Numbered from the stretch's first letter, positions 1 through 10,013 are shown. The stretch: 64,000 nt of DNA from Lysinibacillus sp. ZYM-1 (GCF_001308875.1 NZ_KQ465118.1:62001-126000), one strand, 5' to 3'. Made by a program: numbers and translations. Notes: generated by a model not told the origin, from the letters alone.

Positions 1-187
1 AGCCGAAAAGTCAAAAATTTGTAGAAAATTGTAAGCACTATAACGATAGTGAAAATGGTATTATTATACATTAATTAATCTTATTGGAAAAGTTTTGTTG
101 ACTTATACTTTTACTGACTTTACTCTGAGAGTAATGCATAAATAACTGAATTTTATAGCTAAAAATGGAAGAAGTGAGAAAAAGGAA

Positions 188-2185
188 ATGTGGATAAAAG
201 GAATTGGCGGTAAATTAGTCGTTGCAATTATAGCTCTTGTTTTTGTGACGTGTGGCACGCTGGGACTGTCTACTTGGATAAATAGTACAAAGGCAATGAA
301 TGAGCAAGTGGAATCAAATTTGGTATCAAGAGCCGAAGATGTTTCACAATACATAGAAGAACATTTTCAATTAACATTAGTAGAAGTTGAGGCAATTGCG
401 GAGCAAGAGGCAGTTCGTAGTATGGATTTTGAAACACAAAAACAATATTTATCCAAACGTCTTGCTAATAATAAGAATTACTTAGGATTTGGCATTATTA
501 AGGCTGATGGGATTGCCCATTATTTAGATGATACAACCGCTGAATTGGGTGATCGTGATTATGTTAAGGAAGGTTTTACTGGTAAGTCTGTAATGTCTGA
601 AATCACGATTAGCCGTGTAACAGGTGAACCAGTTATTTTAATTGTGTCACCTATAGATACAGCGACAGGTGAAAAAGCATTATTACTAGCCCGCATGGAT
701 GGCTACTATTTATCCAATATTGTAGAGGATATTAAAGTTGGAAACAGTGGCTACGCATTTATGTTAGACGCTAAAGGAACCATCATTGGGCATAATAAGC
801 ATTCATATGTGAAAGAACAAAATAATCCCATCAAGGAAGCAGAAGAAAAAGGTGTAATGACAGGTAGAGCATTGGCAGCCAAAGAAATGATTGCAAATAA
901 AAGCGGTTACTTCGCATTTAAATCAGAGGATGCGGGTACAAACTTAATGGGCTACCATACGCTTGATAATGGTTGGAAAATGGGCGTTATAGCTTTAGAA
1001 AATGAAATGTTTTCAGGGCTTTCTAAGCTTAAGACAAACTTTATTGTGACGACCATTATTGTTTCGTTACTAGGACTATTCATCTCGTTTGTTATTTCAC
1101 GGTCTGTTAGTAGACCACTTCGTCATATGCTCCGTATTAGTGAAGGCTTATCAGAAGGTGACTTTACACAGGAGATTCCTGAGAAGTATTTAAAACGTAT
1201 TGATGAGATGGGGACAATGTCGCGTGCATTAGATCGCATGACTGATAATATGCGGGAAATGATAGCAAAAGTGAGCCATGAAGCAACTACAGTGAATGAA
1301 GCCTCGTGTGATTTAATGGGGGATGTAACTGCTGTAACAAAGCATTCTAAGCAAATAGCCGGTGCCATAAATGAAGTAGATAGAGGAGCCCAAAGTCAAA
1401 CAGTGATGGCAGAGGAAAGTGCTTCTGCAATGGAACAAATGGCATTGGGTATACAAAATGTGGCCGAAGTAGCTTCAACAATTGCCTCAAATACAGACTT
1501 TATTTCCCAGAGAATTAGTGAAAGTAATAACGCTGTCCAACAGTCCATTCATCGTATGAATGAGATTCAGCAAGGGACTACTACCGAGCTAATGATTATT
1601 CACAAGCTAGAAAAGGAGTCAGAGGAAATTAGCTTAATTTCTAATATGATTACTGATATTTCCGATCAAACAAATTTATTAGCACTAAATGCATCTATTG
1701 AAGCTGCAAGAGCAGGAGATGCTGGTAAAGGCTTTGCCGTTGTGGCAGAAGAGGTTCGTAAGCTATCGGAGCAAACAGCCGAGTCAGCTACTAAAATTAA
1801 TGTGTTAATCGAACGAGTTCAAGCGTACACATTAGAAGTAGTTAAGGCGGCAGAATCAGGTGAAGAGAATGTTGGACGAGGATTAGCATCTATTGAGGCA
1901 GTGGGTGAGCGCTTCGAGGAGATGGTTCAAGCTGTTGTGGAAATAGCAGGCCAAGTTGAAGAAATGAATGCTTCTGCTGAACAAATGTCTGCAAATACAG
2001 AGGAAGTTTCAGCATCTATGGAAGAAATGGCGGCTACTGCACATGCTGCAAGTGATTATGTGCATGAGGTTACAGAGGCCACAACAGAACAATTAAAAAC
2101 AGTTACAACGATGAATGATCAAACAGAAAAGCTATCAGAAATGGCAAAACGTTTATACGGGGCCATCCAAAAATTTAAATATTAA
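188..2185 (+). CDS. Methyl-accepting chemotaxis protein with dCache sensor
   Basis: A transmembrane chemoreceptor of 665 residues. It has an N-terminal membrane segment (about 8-30), an extracellular region of about 250 residues that reads as a double-Cache domain, a second membrane segment (about 284-304), a HAMP domain (about 305-358) and a long helical signalling domain. The signalling hairpin tip ([18 protein letters not shown], near residue 492) is the MCP signature that contacts CheA/CheW. A purine-rich SD precedes the ATG, and no longer in-frame start is supported. The gene is monocistronic and ends in a strong hairpin. The ligand cannot be read from the sequence; Cache domains of this kind often bind amino acids or other small metabolites. 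Confidence 0.95.
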   Translation: MWIKGIGGKLVVAIIALVFVTCGTLGLSTWINSTKAMNEQVESNLVSRAEDVSQYIEEHFQLTLVEVEAIAEQEAVRSMDFETQKQYLSKRLANNKNYLGFGIIKADGIAHYLDDTTAELGDRDYVKEGFTGKSVMSEITISRVTGEPVILIVSPIDTATGEKALLLARMDGYYLSNIVEDIKVGNSGYAFMLDAKGTIIGHNKHSYVKEQNNPIKEAEEKGVMTGRALAAKEMIANKSGYFAFKSEDAGTNLMGYHTLDNGWKMGVIALENEMFSGLSKLKTNFIVTTIIVSLLGLFISFVISRSVSRPLRHMLRISEGLSEGDFTQEIPEKYLKRIDEMGTMSRALDRMTDNMREMIAKVSHEATTVNEASCDLMGDVTAVTKHSKQIAGAINEVDRGAQSQTVMAEESASAMEQMALGIQNVAEVASTIASNTDFISQRISESNNAVQQSIHRMNEIQQGTTTELMIIHKLEKESEEISLISNMITDISDQTNLLALNASIEAARAGDAGKGFAVVAEEVRKLSEQTAESATKINVLIERVQAYTLEVVKAAESGEENVGRGLASIEAVGERFEEMVQAVVEIAGQVEEMNASAEQMSANTEEVSASMEEMAATAHAASDYVHEVTEATTEQLKTVTTMNDQTEKLSEMAKRLYGAIQKFKY

Positions 2186-2192
2186 AGAAGAA

Positions 2193-2221
2193 GGAGCTGT
2201 CAGTTATGACAGCTCCTCTTT
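2193..2221. terminator. Bidirectional intrinsic terminator
   Basis: A perfect 10-bp stem (GGAGCTGTCA paired with TGACAGCTCC) with a 4-nt loop lies between two convergent genes. T-rich sequence follows it on both strands, so it can end the chemoreceptor gene (+) and the tRNA-editing gene (-). Confidence 0.85.
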
Positions 2222-2232
2222 TGCTAGCGGGA

Positions 2233-3411
2233 TTATGCGTTTTGCATAGCTTCTAAAAGCTCTTCTTTAGAAATCGTACATTCGCCTCCACCTTGTACCA
2301 TTTGGTCGCTTCCGCCACCCTTACCATTAATAAGGGGTAGTGCCTTTTCTGCAATAACCTTCATGCTTTTGGATACATTTTTTCCTCTTGCTGCAACGAA
2401 CTGCAGCTTGCCTTCACTTTCTGAAACAAGCAAGGCTGTAATGTCTAGTTGTTCAGAAACAATCATACGTGCTATTTTTTGTAGTTCTTGCATTGTCCGT
2501 TGTTGAAAAGTAGCAGTAACTACACCTTCGCTATTTGGAACCAGTGCTTTTGCTTCGTATGTTAGTAACTCTTCTTTGGCTGCAGCAAGTGCCTTTTCAG
2601 TATTTTTCTGAACGGATAGTACTTTAGAGAGAGCTGTAGCAGCTTCTACTTCAGGGACACTGAGTTGTCGTGCTACATCTGCTAACACTTTTTTACGCAT
2701 AGCAAGCTCGTTTAAAACACGTTGTCCACAAACAAAGGAGACGCGCACATTGCCCTTCATTTTTTCAGTTCCTAGAATTTTGATGGCACTGACCTGCCCA
2801 GTAGTTGTTGGATGGGTTCCACCACAACCGTTGTAATCATAGTTAGGAATGATGACTAGTCGAATATCTCCGGTTACAGCTACTTCTTTACGAAGATGAT
2901 AATTGCCAAGTTCATTTTCTGTAATCCATGTTGTTTCAATAGAGCGGTTTTCTAAAATGATTTCATTTGCTCTTGCCTCAGCTGCAGCCAACTGTTGTTC
3001 AGTCAAAGCATCTACAGCAATGTCAATTGTGACCTGCTCGCTTCCTAGATGAAAACTAACAGTCTGGGCATCAAAAAGCTCTACAAATGCCGCTGTTAAA
3101 ATATGTTGACCAGCATGCTGCTGCATATGATCGAATCGTCTAGACCAATTTAACTCGCCGTGTACAACATCGTCCAATTCAGATAGACTACCTTGAATAT
3201 AATGACGAATCTCTTCGTCAATTTTCTCAACATCTATGACCTCTATCCCATTCAATGTACCTGTGTCATGAGGTTGCCCTCCACCAGTTGGATAGAATGC
3301 AGTATTAGATAGTACCACAAAATGACGACCAGCTTCGTCGGTTTCTTTACTGACAATATGAGCATCAAACTCACGTAACATTACATCCTGATAATATAAT
3401 AGATCTTTCAA
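2233..3411 (-). CDS. Alanyl-tRNA editing protein (AlaX-long type)
   Basis: A free-standing homologue of the editing half of alanyl-tRNA synthetase, expected to hydrolyse mischarged Ser- or Gly-tRNA(Ala) in the cytoplasm. The zinc ligands of the family are visible: H95 and H99 in HMQQHAGQH, and C196 and H200 in CGGTH. A glycine-rich DHHA1-type tail (GKGGGSDQMVQGGG) ends the 392-residue protein, which is the long AlaX form. The start is TTG, chosen because an AAGGAGG SD lies 7-8 nt upstream; the first in-frame ATG is at codon 11 with no SD. The gene is convergent with the chemoreceptor and not in an operon. Confidence 0.92.
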   Translation of the reverse strand: MKDLLYYQDVMLREFDAHIVSKETDEAGRHFVVLSNTAFYPTGGGQPHDTGTLNGIEVIDVEKIDEEIRHYIQGSLSELDDVVHGELNWSRRFDHMQQHAGQHILTAAFVELFDAQTVSFHLGSEQVTIDIAVDALTEQQLAAAEARANEIILENRSIETTWITENELGNYHLRKEVAVTGDIRLVIIPNYDYNGCGGTHPTTTGQVSAIKILGTEKMKGNVRVSFVCGQRVLNELAMRKKVLADVARQLSVPEVEAATALSKVLSVQKNTEKALAAAKEELLTYEAKALVPNSEGVVTATFQQRTMQELQKIARMIVSEQLDITALLVSESEGKLQFVAARGKNVSKSMKVIAEKALPLINGKGGGSDQMVQGGGECTISKEELLEAMQNA

Positions 3412-3569
3412 GTAAAAGCCTCCTTTTTATGTAGGTAATGGTTAACGTTAGATGGATTCCATTTTATTTTGGCATAATTACTTACAAGTGTATACGGCTT
3501 TTCTAGTTGACCCATGCTGAAATTGATTTAATATAGAAAGGAACAGCTAAAGATAAAGGAGCTAGCATT

Positions 3570-3857
3570 ATGGAAATTACACAATTCTCAATGGAAGAAA
3601 TTTTAGACCCAACCAATATTATAGAAGGGAAGCGTTACGAATTTATTTTAGATATTGAAATTGATGAAGAAGATGAGCTATATCACGAAGCAGGTATTGA
3701 AATTCGTGTTCTTATTGGTGAAAAGGCAGAGGAGCCATATATTTTAAATTACTTCATCATGGAAAAAGCAGAGGGTGAATACTTAGATTTTGCTTTAGAG
3801 GATGATGAACTAGAGGGGATTTTAGTATTTTGTAAAGAAGAAATAGCAAAGGCATAG
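3570..3857 (+). CDS. Small acidic protein, probable DUF6509 family
   Basis: A 95-residue, strongly acidic soluble protein, rich in Glu and Asp, with no signal peptide or membrane segment. The N-terminal pattern (ME[IV]T.FS.E.I.DP..I..GKRYEF) resembles the small Bacillaceae family DUF6509 as I remember it; this is family recall, not a search. A good SD (AAAGGAG) sits 9 nt upstream of the ATG. It stands alone between the tRNA-editing gene and a strong terminator. The function is unknown. Confidence 0.75.
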   Translation: MEITQFSMEEILDPTNIIEGKRYEFILDIEIDEEDELYHEAGIEIRVLIGEKAEEPYILNYFIMEKAEGEYLDFALEDDELEGILVFCKEEIAKA

Positions 3858-3862
3858 AACGA

Positions 3863-3897
3863 AACAGGTAGAGAGTATATTCTTTACCTGTTTTTTT
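3863..3897 (+). terminator. Intrinsic terminator
   Basis: A long stem (AACAGGTA paired with TACCTGTT, extended inward by A-T and G-T pairs) is followed by seven T residues, immediately after the small acidic gene. Confidence 0.85.
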
Positions 3898-4125
3898 AAC
3901 TTAATTCAACAGTCACTTCTCGATAAATGCTTAATGGGCATTCATTTAGTGGATGTCTAAATACTCGTTGAAATAGTGGGACACTGTCAAAAAGTGCTAT
4001 GTCCTATGGCAATGTTAATGGGAACACTCATGTTGTCCCATAGTCTGCTGCAGATGTCTCAGATTAATTCGATCAGGCTCGAATAGATCTGGACGCAATT
4101 ACGCGATGGATTGACTTAAGGATTA

Positions 4126-4169
4126 TGTAAGCTTATTGACATATTCGTGTAGAGTTTGAGGATTAAACT
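4126..4169 (+). promoter_or_regulatory. Putative OmpR-type operator and promoter of the VanZ-RDD gene
   Basis: This stretch aligns closely with the operator before the ABC transporter at 7314-7361. Both share TGTAAGCTTA, then GACA.ATT.G, then GTTTGAGG, and a -10-like hexamer (TAAACT here, TATACT there) at almost the same distance. The rest of the 323-nt gap 3898-4220 contains nothing else I recognise. Binding by the nearby response regulator is inferred. Confidence 0.5.
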
Positions 4170-4220
4170 GAGTTTTAGGGTTCATAAATTCGGGCAGTTT
4201 AAATAGAGAGGTGCTTTTAT

Positions 4221-5366
4221 ATGTCAACTTACACACAATCCATTTTTATTGCATTTTTTATAACTATTATTTTATCATTTGTTCTTTTTACTCCATGGCT
4301 TATTTATACGTATCGAAAATATGGTTATTTATCAATGTCTAAAACCATTATAATGTTCTCATTTATTTTTTACTTTTTATCCGCGCTCTGTTTAGTATTA
4401 CTGCCATTCCCAGCTACAAGAGATACTTGCTCACTTCAATCGCCAGACACAGTCCATACAAATTTACGACTTTTTCAATTTGTGGATGATATTTTAAAAA
4501 ACAGTGGGGTTGTTATAACAAATCCGTCGACATGGCTTGCTATCACGAAACAACAAGCATTTTATCAAGCCTTTTTTAATTTCTTATTATTGATGCCATT
4601 TGGTGTGTACTTACGATATTTTCTTCAAGAAAGAAGGTACTGGAAACGTGCATTTTTATTAAGCTTTTTGCTAACATTGTTTTATGAGATCACACAAAGA
4701 ACAGGTATTTATGGCATTTTTAATTGTGCCTACCGTATCTTTGATGTGGATGATTTATTGCTAAACAGTGTAGGCGCGTTACTGGGGTTCTTTTTAGCAC
4801 CTATCGTATGGGCTCTATTTCCTTCTCATGAAGAGGTTGAGGCTAAAGCTTCTGAAATGGAAAAAAGTGGTATTGTAAAACCAATTTCAATTTTGCTGGC
4901 ATTAGTCATTGATTTCTTTATCGGGCAAGTGATTTGGCTCATTATTGGTGCTCTGACTGGGTATAGTGGCACTTTCGAATTCTTGGTCATCATTGCACTA
5001 TACATGGTTCTCTTTGGTTTCATACCAAGTATAATGAATGGCGCAACGCTAGGTATGAAAGTTATGCGTTTTACAATGGTCAATAAGAAAGGCAAAAGTA
5101 TTGTAAGGCAGTCGTGGAGACGCTGTATAGCGATTGTCGCCACCGTTTCTCTATTAGAGGCCATTACAACAATCGGGGACATTCAATTAGATATGGATTC
5201 ACCATTTTATGTCCTACAAATTGTCATTTCTCTACTCGCCTCATTAGGAGGTTTTGTACTTATAATGATTGTAGCTATTCATGTTATACGTGTCATTGTA
5301 AGCGGAGGAAAACGTCGTTTGTATATCGATCAATATGCAGATCTAACGGCAACAAGGAAAAAATAA
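4221..5366 (+). CDS. VanZ-like / RDD two-domain membrane protein
   Basis: A polytopic membrane protein of 381 residues. The N-terminal half (about 1-200) is a VanZ-like domain, with its characteristic polar core ITQ.TGIYGIFNCAYRIFDVDD followed by LLLNSVGALLGF. The C-terminal half (about 217-375) is an RDD domain of hydrophobic helices with the typical N.KGK..R.SW segment. VanZ homologues confer low-level teicoplanin tolerance; RDD domains have been linked to ion antiport in some species. The function here is inferred to be cell-envelope stress. An operator-like sequence shared with the antimicrobial-peptide-type ABC transporter 3 kb downstream supports an envelope-stress role. CoA-disulfide reductase follows after 13 nt, so the two may be co-transcribed. 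Confidence 0.85.
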   Translation: MSTYTQSIFIAFFITIILSFVLFTPWLIYTYRKYGYLSMSKTIIMFSFIFYFLSALCLVLLPFPATRDTCSLQSPDTVHTNLRLFQFVDDILKNSGVVITNPSTWLAITKQQAFYQAFFNFLLLMPFGVYLRYFLQERRYWKRAFLLSFLLTLFYEITQRTGIYGIFNCAYRIFDVDDLLLNSVGALLGFFLAPIVWALFPSHEEVEAKASEMEKSGIVKPISILLALVIDFFIGQVIWLIIGALTGYSGTFEFLVIIALYMVLFGFIPSIMNGATLGMKVMRFTMVNKKGKSIVRQSWRRCIAIVATVSLLEAITTIGDIQLDMDSPFYVLQIVISLLASLGGFVLIMIVAIHVIRVIVSGGKRRLYIDQYADLTATRKK

Positions 5367-5379
5367 GGGGGCCCGTCGA

Positions 5380-6714
5380 ATGAAATACGTCATCATTGGG
5401 GGAGATGCTGCGGGGATGTCTGCAGCTATGGAAATCTATCGTAATGTACCAGGAGCGGAAATAACTACTTTAGAACGTGGCTTTATTTATTCATATGGAC
5501 AATGTGGATTGCCATATGTTGTAGATGGTCGTATTTCATCAACCAAACGATTGATTGCAAGAGATGTTGAAACTTTTCGAGGTAAATATGGCATCAATGC
5601 ACGAGTTGGCTATGAGGTAGAAAAGGTAGATGTAGAGAAGAAGGTTGTTTCGGGGATACAGGCAAGTGGCGAAGTATTTGAAGTTTCCTATGATAAGCTT
5701 CTTATTGCAACAGGGGCAGATCCAGTTGTACCTGTCAAAAGAGGTGTTGATCTAGAAGGTATCCACACCGTAAAAACAATTCCTCAATTAGAAGATTTAA
5801 TGGCTGATTTAACGCCTGATATTGAACAGGTAACTATTATTGGTGGCGGCTATATCGGATTAGAGATGGCAGAAACATTGCATGCCTGTGGGAAAAAGGT
5901 AAGACTTGTCCAACGAGGAAGCCATGTGGCAAAAATTTTAGATGAAGAGCTTGCTCAACATGTTCATGAAGAAGCAAAAAAGAACAATGTAGAGCTGTTA
6001 TTAAATACAGATGTAGAAGCTTTTGAAGGGAATAACCGAGTGGAAAGGGTCATCACAAATAATGGTGTCTTGGAAACAGATTTAGTCATTGTTGCTTCTG
6101 GTATTAGACCAAATACAAAGTTTCTAGAAGGTACTGGTATAGCTTTTGCAAAGAATGGAGCTATTATCGTCAATCGTCATTTAGAAACTTCTGTGGAGAA
6201 TGTCTATGCGGCAGGAGATTGTGCAACTCATTTTAATATTGTCAAAGAACGTTTAGATTATGTTCCTTTGGGAACGACTGCCAATAAACAAGGCCGGCTA
6301 GCGGGGCTTAATATGTCTGGTAAGTTTGCTCCGTTTAGAGGGATAGTTGGGACGTCTATTTTAAAATTTTTCAATTTAACAATCGCTACAACAGGTATTA
6401 ATGAACGCAATGCAAAAGAACTTGGCTTTGATTACGAGGCCTTTAAATTATCAGCTCGCCATATTGCAGGCTATTATCCAGGTGCACAACGTATGTACAT
6501 TAAGGTAGTTGTACGTAAACGAGATCAGTTGCTATTAGGTGCACAAATTGTGGGACCAGCTGGTGTTGATAAGCGTATCGATGTTTTTGCAACCGCATTA
6601 TATAGTAAAATGACATTACCTGATTTGCTAGATTTAGATTTAGCTTATGCTCCGCCATTTAACGGTGTTTGGGATCCTTTACAACAGGTCGCAAGAATGA
6701 ACGGACGTTTATAA
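5380..6714 (+). CDS. CoA-disulfide reductase
   Basis: A FAD- and NAD(P)H-dependent pyridine-nucleotide disulfide oxidoreductase of 444 residues. It has an N-terminal FAD-binding GGDAAGMSAA, a single redox cysteine C42 in YGQCGLPY (the CoA-disulfide-reductase type, not the CxxxxC of glutathione reductase), a second dinucleotide fold (IIGGGYIGLEMAE) and the FAD motif AAGDCA. A C-terminal dimerisation domain follows. It likely keeps coenzyme A reduced, the main low-molecular-weight thiol system in several Firmicutes. The glutathione peroxidase gene starts 18 nt downstream with its own SD, so the pair forms a small thiol-redox operon. Confidence 0.92.
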   Translation: MKYVIIGGDAAGMSAAMEIYRNVPGAEITTLERGFIYSYGQCGLPYVVDGRISSTKRLIARDVETFRGKYGINARVGYEVEKVDVEKKVVSGIQASGEVFEVSYDKLLIATGADPVVPVKRGVDLEGIHTVKTIPQLEDLMADLTPDIEQVTIIGGGYIGLEMAETLHACGKKVRLVQRGSHVAKILDEELAQHVHEEAKKNNVELLLNTDVEAFEGNNRVERVITNNGVLETDLVIVASGIRPNTKFLEGTGIAFAKNGAIIVNRHLETSVENVYAAGDCATHFNIVKERLDYVPLGTTANKQGRLAGLNMSGKFAPFRGIVGTSILKFFNLTIATTGINERNAKELGFDYEAFKLSARHIAGYYPGAQRMYIKVVVRKRDQLLLGAQIVGPAGVDKRIDVFATALYSKMTLPDLLDLDLAYAPPFNGVWDPLQQVARMNGRL

Positions 6715-6731
6715 ATAGGAGGTAGAGAGCA

Positions 6732-7205
6732 ATGAGTATTTATGATATTAACGTAACTTTAGAAGATGGTACTGTTTATAGTCTAGAAAGTTATAAGGGA
6801 AAGCCAATGTTAATTGTCAATACTGCCTCGAAATGTGGTTTTACCCCGCAATTTGAGGAATTAGAAGACCTCTTTGAGAAATATCAGGAAGAAGGTCTTG
6901 TTGTACTAGGTTTCCCGTCCAATCAATTCAAGCAAGAGCTTGCGACGGCTGAAGAAGCGGCATCACAGTGTCGATTAGACTACGGTGTGACGTTCCCGAT
7001 GCATGAAATGGTTAAGGTGAATGGTAAAGAAGCACATCCTATTTTTGATTATCTTACTTCTCATTCAAAAGGGTTTTTAGGCAATAGCATTAAGTGGAAT
7101 TTTACGAAATTCCTAGTGAATCGAGATGGCGAGGTTGTTGGACGATACGCATCGGCAGATAAACCAAGTAGTTTTGAGAATGATATTAAAAAAGTTTTAG
7201 CATAA
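6732..7205 (+). CDS. Glutathione peroxidase family thiol peroxidase
   Basis: A 157-residue cytoplasmic peroxidase with the family's peroxidatic cysteine at C35 (NTASKCGFTPQ), the GFPSNQF motif and the WNFTKFLV motif that complete the active-site tetrad. It has Cys instead of selenocysteine, so it is probably thioredoxin-dependent, as is usual in Bacillus relatives that lack glutathione. The SD AGGAGGT fixes the start. It sits directly behind CoA-disulfide reductase, which fits peroxide and thiol homeostasis. A terminator follows. Confidence 0.95.
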   Translation: MSIYDINVTLEDGTVYSLESYKGKPMLIVNTASKCGFTPQFEELEDLFEKYQEEGLVVLGFPSNQFKQELATAEEAASQCRLDYGVTFPMHEMVKVNGKEAHPIFDYLTSHSKGFLGNSIKWNFTKFLVNRDGEVVGRYASADKPSSFENDIKKVLA

Positions 7206-7216
7206 TAAGTTAAAAG

Positions 7217-7250
7217 GGTTCATGCACAAACTGTGTATGAATCTTTTTTT
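7217..7250 (+). terminator. Intrinsic terminator
   Basis: A 12-bp stem with a 3-nt loop (GGTTCATGCACA / TGTGTATGAATC, two G-T pairs) is followed by seven T residues. Confidence 0.88.
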
Positions 7251-7313
7251 ATCGATAAATTTCAAAGATTGTGCGGTGAAGGCAGAGTTTTAACGAGAAT
7301 ACATGATTTAAGG

Positions 7314-7361
7314 TTGCTGTAAGCTTACGACAAATTTGCTGTAAGTTTGAGGGCGTATACT
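7314..7361 (+). promoter_or_regulatory. Tandem OmpR-type operator and promoter of the ABC transporter
   Basis: TTGCTGTAAG occurs twice in direct orientation, at 7314-7323 and 7336-7345, exactly 22 bp (about two helical turns) apart. The sequence ACAAATTTGC between them differs by one base from the ACAAATTTGT palindrome reported for staphylococcal GraR targets. A -10-like TATACT is at 7356-7361, so the second repeat covers the -35 position, as expected for an OmpR-class activator. The likely regulator is the response regulator encoded at 11780-12502. Confidence 0.6.
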
Positions 7362-7389
7362 AAAGTCAGAAAGAAGAGGTGGAGCGTAT

Positions 7390-8157
7390 ATGACGCCATT
7401 ATTAAAGGTACAAAATGTTGGGAAAACTTACGGCAAGGGCGCTAATACTTTTACAGCGCTATCTAATATATCATTTGAAGTAAAAAAAGGTGAATTCGTT
7501 GGTGTAATGGGTCCTTCAGGAGCTGGAAAATCTACGCTTCTTAATGTATTAGCGACGATCGATACGCCAACTACTGGTGAAATTATCATTGGTGATACAA
7601 ACTTAGCACGTATGAAAGATGCTGAATTAGCAGATTTCCGTCGTGATAATTTGGGGTTTATTTTCCAAGACTATAACTTGCTTGATTCGTTAACTGTACG
7701 AGAAAATATAGTCTTGCCATTGGCTATTGCAAAGATGCCAACAAAAGCTATTAGCGCCAGAGTTGATCGTATTGCCTCATTGTTTGGTATTAATGATTTA
7801 TTGGATAAATATCCTTATCAAATATCGGGTGGACAAAAGCAGCGTACAGCGTCGTCACGAGCGTTAGTAACAGAGCCAAAATTAATCTTTGCTGATGAGC
7901 CTACAGGTGCACTAGATTCAAAATCAGCAACAGATTTGCTTGAAAGTTTAAGTGATTTAAATCAATCGCAAGCATCTACCATTATGATGGTTACCCATGA
8001 TGCCTTTGCAGCTAGCTTCTGTCAGCGCATCCTATTTATTCAGGATGGGCAGCTTTCTAAGGAAATTCAACGTGGGACTCTAACAAGGAAGCAATTTTTC
8101 CAAGAGATCTTGCAGGTGCTGTCAAGCATCGGGGGTGGAGTAAATGACGTTATTTAG
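7390..8157 (+). CDS. Antimicrobial-peptide-type ABC transporter, ATP-binding protein
   Basis: The cytoplasmic ATPase (255 residues) of a MacB/BceA-type exporter. It has Walker [10 protein letters not shown] (41-49), signature ISGGQKQR (about 144), Walker [13 protein letters not shown] and the switch histidine in VTHD. The SD AAGAGGTGGAG precedes the ATG. Its 3' end overlaps the permease gene by 14 nt, so the two are translationally coupled. The order ATPase, permease, YxeA-like protein matches the B. subtilis yxdL-yxdM-yxeA operon. BceAB/YxdLM-type systems remove or sense bacitracin or cationic peptides; the substrate here is unknown. Confidence 0.93.
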   Translation: MTPLLKVQNVGKTYGKGANTFTALSNISFEVKKGEFVGVMGPSGAGKSTLLNVLATIDTPTTGEIIIGDTNLARMKDAELADFRRDNLGFIFQDYNLLDSLTVRENIVLPLAIAKMPTKAISARVDRIASLFGINDLLDKYPYQISGGQKQRTASSRALVTEPKLIFADEPTGALDSKSATDLLESLSDLNQSQASTIMMVTHDAFAASFCQRILFIQDGQLSKEIQRGTLTRKQFFQEILQVLSSIGGGVNDVI

Positions 8158-10012
8158 TTTAGCGCGTAAAAATATTCAACGTAATTTGTCGAATTACTTT
8201 TTATATATTGCCTCTATGGTATTCAGTATCGTCATTTACTTTACGTTCGTGACGTTGAAATATAATGACGATCTTTCAGCTTTAAAACAATCCTCACAAC
8301 AGATTAAGGGATTGATGAGTGCCTCGTCAGTAGTGCTACTATTCTTTATTGTCATTTTTATGGCTTATTCCAATTCATTTTTTATGAAGAAGCGGAAAAA
8401 GGAAGTAGCCCTCTATTCATTACTAGGTGTGCGTAAGCAAAAAATTGGCTTAATGCTCTTTTTCGAGAATTTAGTTATAGGGCTAGTTTCGCTAATACTT
8501 GGTATCGTTCTAGGATTCTTTATGTCGCAAGGACTGTTAATGATCTTAGTTCGATTAATGGGCTATGAAATTGTTGGAAGCCTAACATTTTCAGTAGAGG
8601 CACTGGTTAATACAACAGGCATTTTTACATTACTGTTTTTATTTACATCATTACAAGGCTATCGTGTTATTTATCAATTTAAACTGATTGATTTATTTCA
8701 TGCAGAAAAACAGGGTGAGCATATTCCACGTGCATCTTTAGTAGCTGCAGTATTAGGAACAGCGCTCATTGCATTTGGTTATTATACAGCTGCGTCTGAT
8801 ATGTTTACGAGTGAAATTTGGAGATTCTTTACAGTATTAGGTACGCCATTAATGGTTATTGGTGTAACGATTGCAGGAACATATCTTTTATTCCATAGTG
8901 TCAGTGTCTTTGTGTTAACGGCTTTAAAAAGAGCCACATCATGGTCATGGAAGGGCTTAAATCTAATTGGTGTCTCTCAGTTATTGTATCGTATTCGAGC
9001 CAATGCTAAATCACTGTCAATCATTGCAATTTTAAGTGCAACAACGATTACAGCTGGTGGTGGTGTCTTCGGTATGTATTACAATGCAGAAGCAACTGTT
9101 CGTCAGATGTTGCCAAATACATTTATGTGGAAAGGCGAGACAGTTGAATTTTCTCAGCAAGACGTCTTATATAACGAAGCGCTGTCTGTCAAAAATTTAC
9201 GTGTCGATAATGAATTCTCGTTTTTCGAATATACATTATTGAAGGAATCAGATTATAATCGTTTAGCTAAATTACAAGGCAAGGATGAAGAACTACACAT
9301 TGCAGATGGCTCTACGGTTTTACTCGATGCAGCCTACGATGAACGATTTTCACATGACTTTACGGGTGAAAACTTTAAGTTACAAAACGGTGATTCTTTC
9401 CATGTAGAGAAGATGTACACGGAAAGCGTTCTAAACTTTATAGCAGCGGGAACAGTACTCGTTGTGAATGATCAGGAGTTTTCGACTACAGATGCTGAAG
9501 TAATGAAGATGCAGGTTGTTGGATTAGACAATGATTTGAAACAACAGGACGTTTCCAAGGATATATACAAGCAATTGCCTTCAGAGCAACAAGAAACCTT
9601 CTCTAGTGTTCCGCAAAGCTATGAGGATAGTTTAGCGACAGTTGGTGCACTATTGTTTGTGGGAAGTTTCCTAGGTTTGGTTTTCCTAGCGGCAACAGGT
9701 AGTATTATTTATTTCAAAATTTTAACGGAAGCTGAAGAAGATCAGGCCAAATATGCAATATTAAATAAAATCGGTGTAAATAGTAAGCAAATTTTAAAGA
9801 CAGTGGCAGGGCAGGTTGCTGTGATTTTTAGTGCCCCTCTTATCGTGGGTATCGTGCATAGTGCGTTTGCATTACTAGCATTTTCACAGCTATTTGGTAT
9901 GAATATTACTAAGCCAGTCATTTTGTGGATGGTTGCCTATTCAGCAATTTACTTTGTTTATTATATCTTTACCGTACGTTCGTTCTATAAAATAGTGAGA
10001 CAGGGGAATTAA
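8144..10012 (+). CDS. Antimicrobial-peptide-type ABC transporter, FtsX-family permease
   Basis: The 622-residue permease partner of the upstream ATPase. It has about ten membrane helices and a large extracellular domain (about residues 305-500) inserted before the last three helices, which is the BceB/YxdM architecture and the part that recognises the peptide drug in that family. The N-terminal cytoplasmic start [17 protein letters not shown] is typical. The start ATG lies inside the end of the ATPase gene. Only 1 nt separates it from the YxeA-like gene, so all three form one operon. Confidence 0.93.
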   Translation: MTLFSLARKNIQRNLSNYFLYIASMVFSIVIYFTFVTLKYNDDLSALKQSSQQIKGLMSASSVVLLFFIVIFMAYSNSFFMKKRKKEVALYSLLGVRKQKIGLMLFFENLVIGLVSLILGIVLGFFMSQGLLMILVRLMGYEIVGSLTFSVEALVNTTGIFTLLFLFTSLQGYRVIYQFKLIDLFHAEKQGEHIPRASLVAAVLGTALIAFGYYTAASDMFTSEIWRFFTVLGTPLMVIGVTIAGTYLLFHSVSVFVLTALKRATSWSWKGLNLIGVSQLLYRIRANAKSLSIIAILSATTITAGGGVFGMYYNAEATVRQMLPNTFMWKGETVEFSQQDVLYNEALSVKNLRVDNEFSFFEYTLLKESDYNRLAKLQGKDEELHIADGSTVLLDAAYDERFSHDFTGENFKLQNGDSFHVEKMYTESVLNFIAAGTVLVVNDQEFSTTDAEVMKMQVVGLDNDLKQQDVSKDIYKQLPSEQQETFSSVPQSYEDSLATVGALLFVGSFLGLVFLAATGSIIYFKILTEAEEDQAKYAILNKIGVNSKQILKTVAGQVAVIFSAPLIVGIVHSAFALLAFSQLFGMNITKPVILWMVAYSAIYFVYYIFTVRSFYKIVRQGN

Positions 10013-10013
10013 T

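Noticed and set aside
4826-5182. Minus-strand frame opposite the VanZ-RDD gene
   Set aside because: No SD, no recognisable domain, and fully inside a well-supported gene; a shadow of codon bias.
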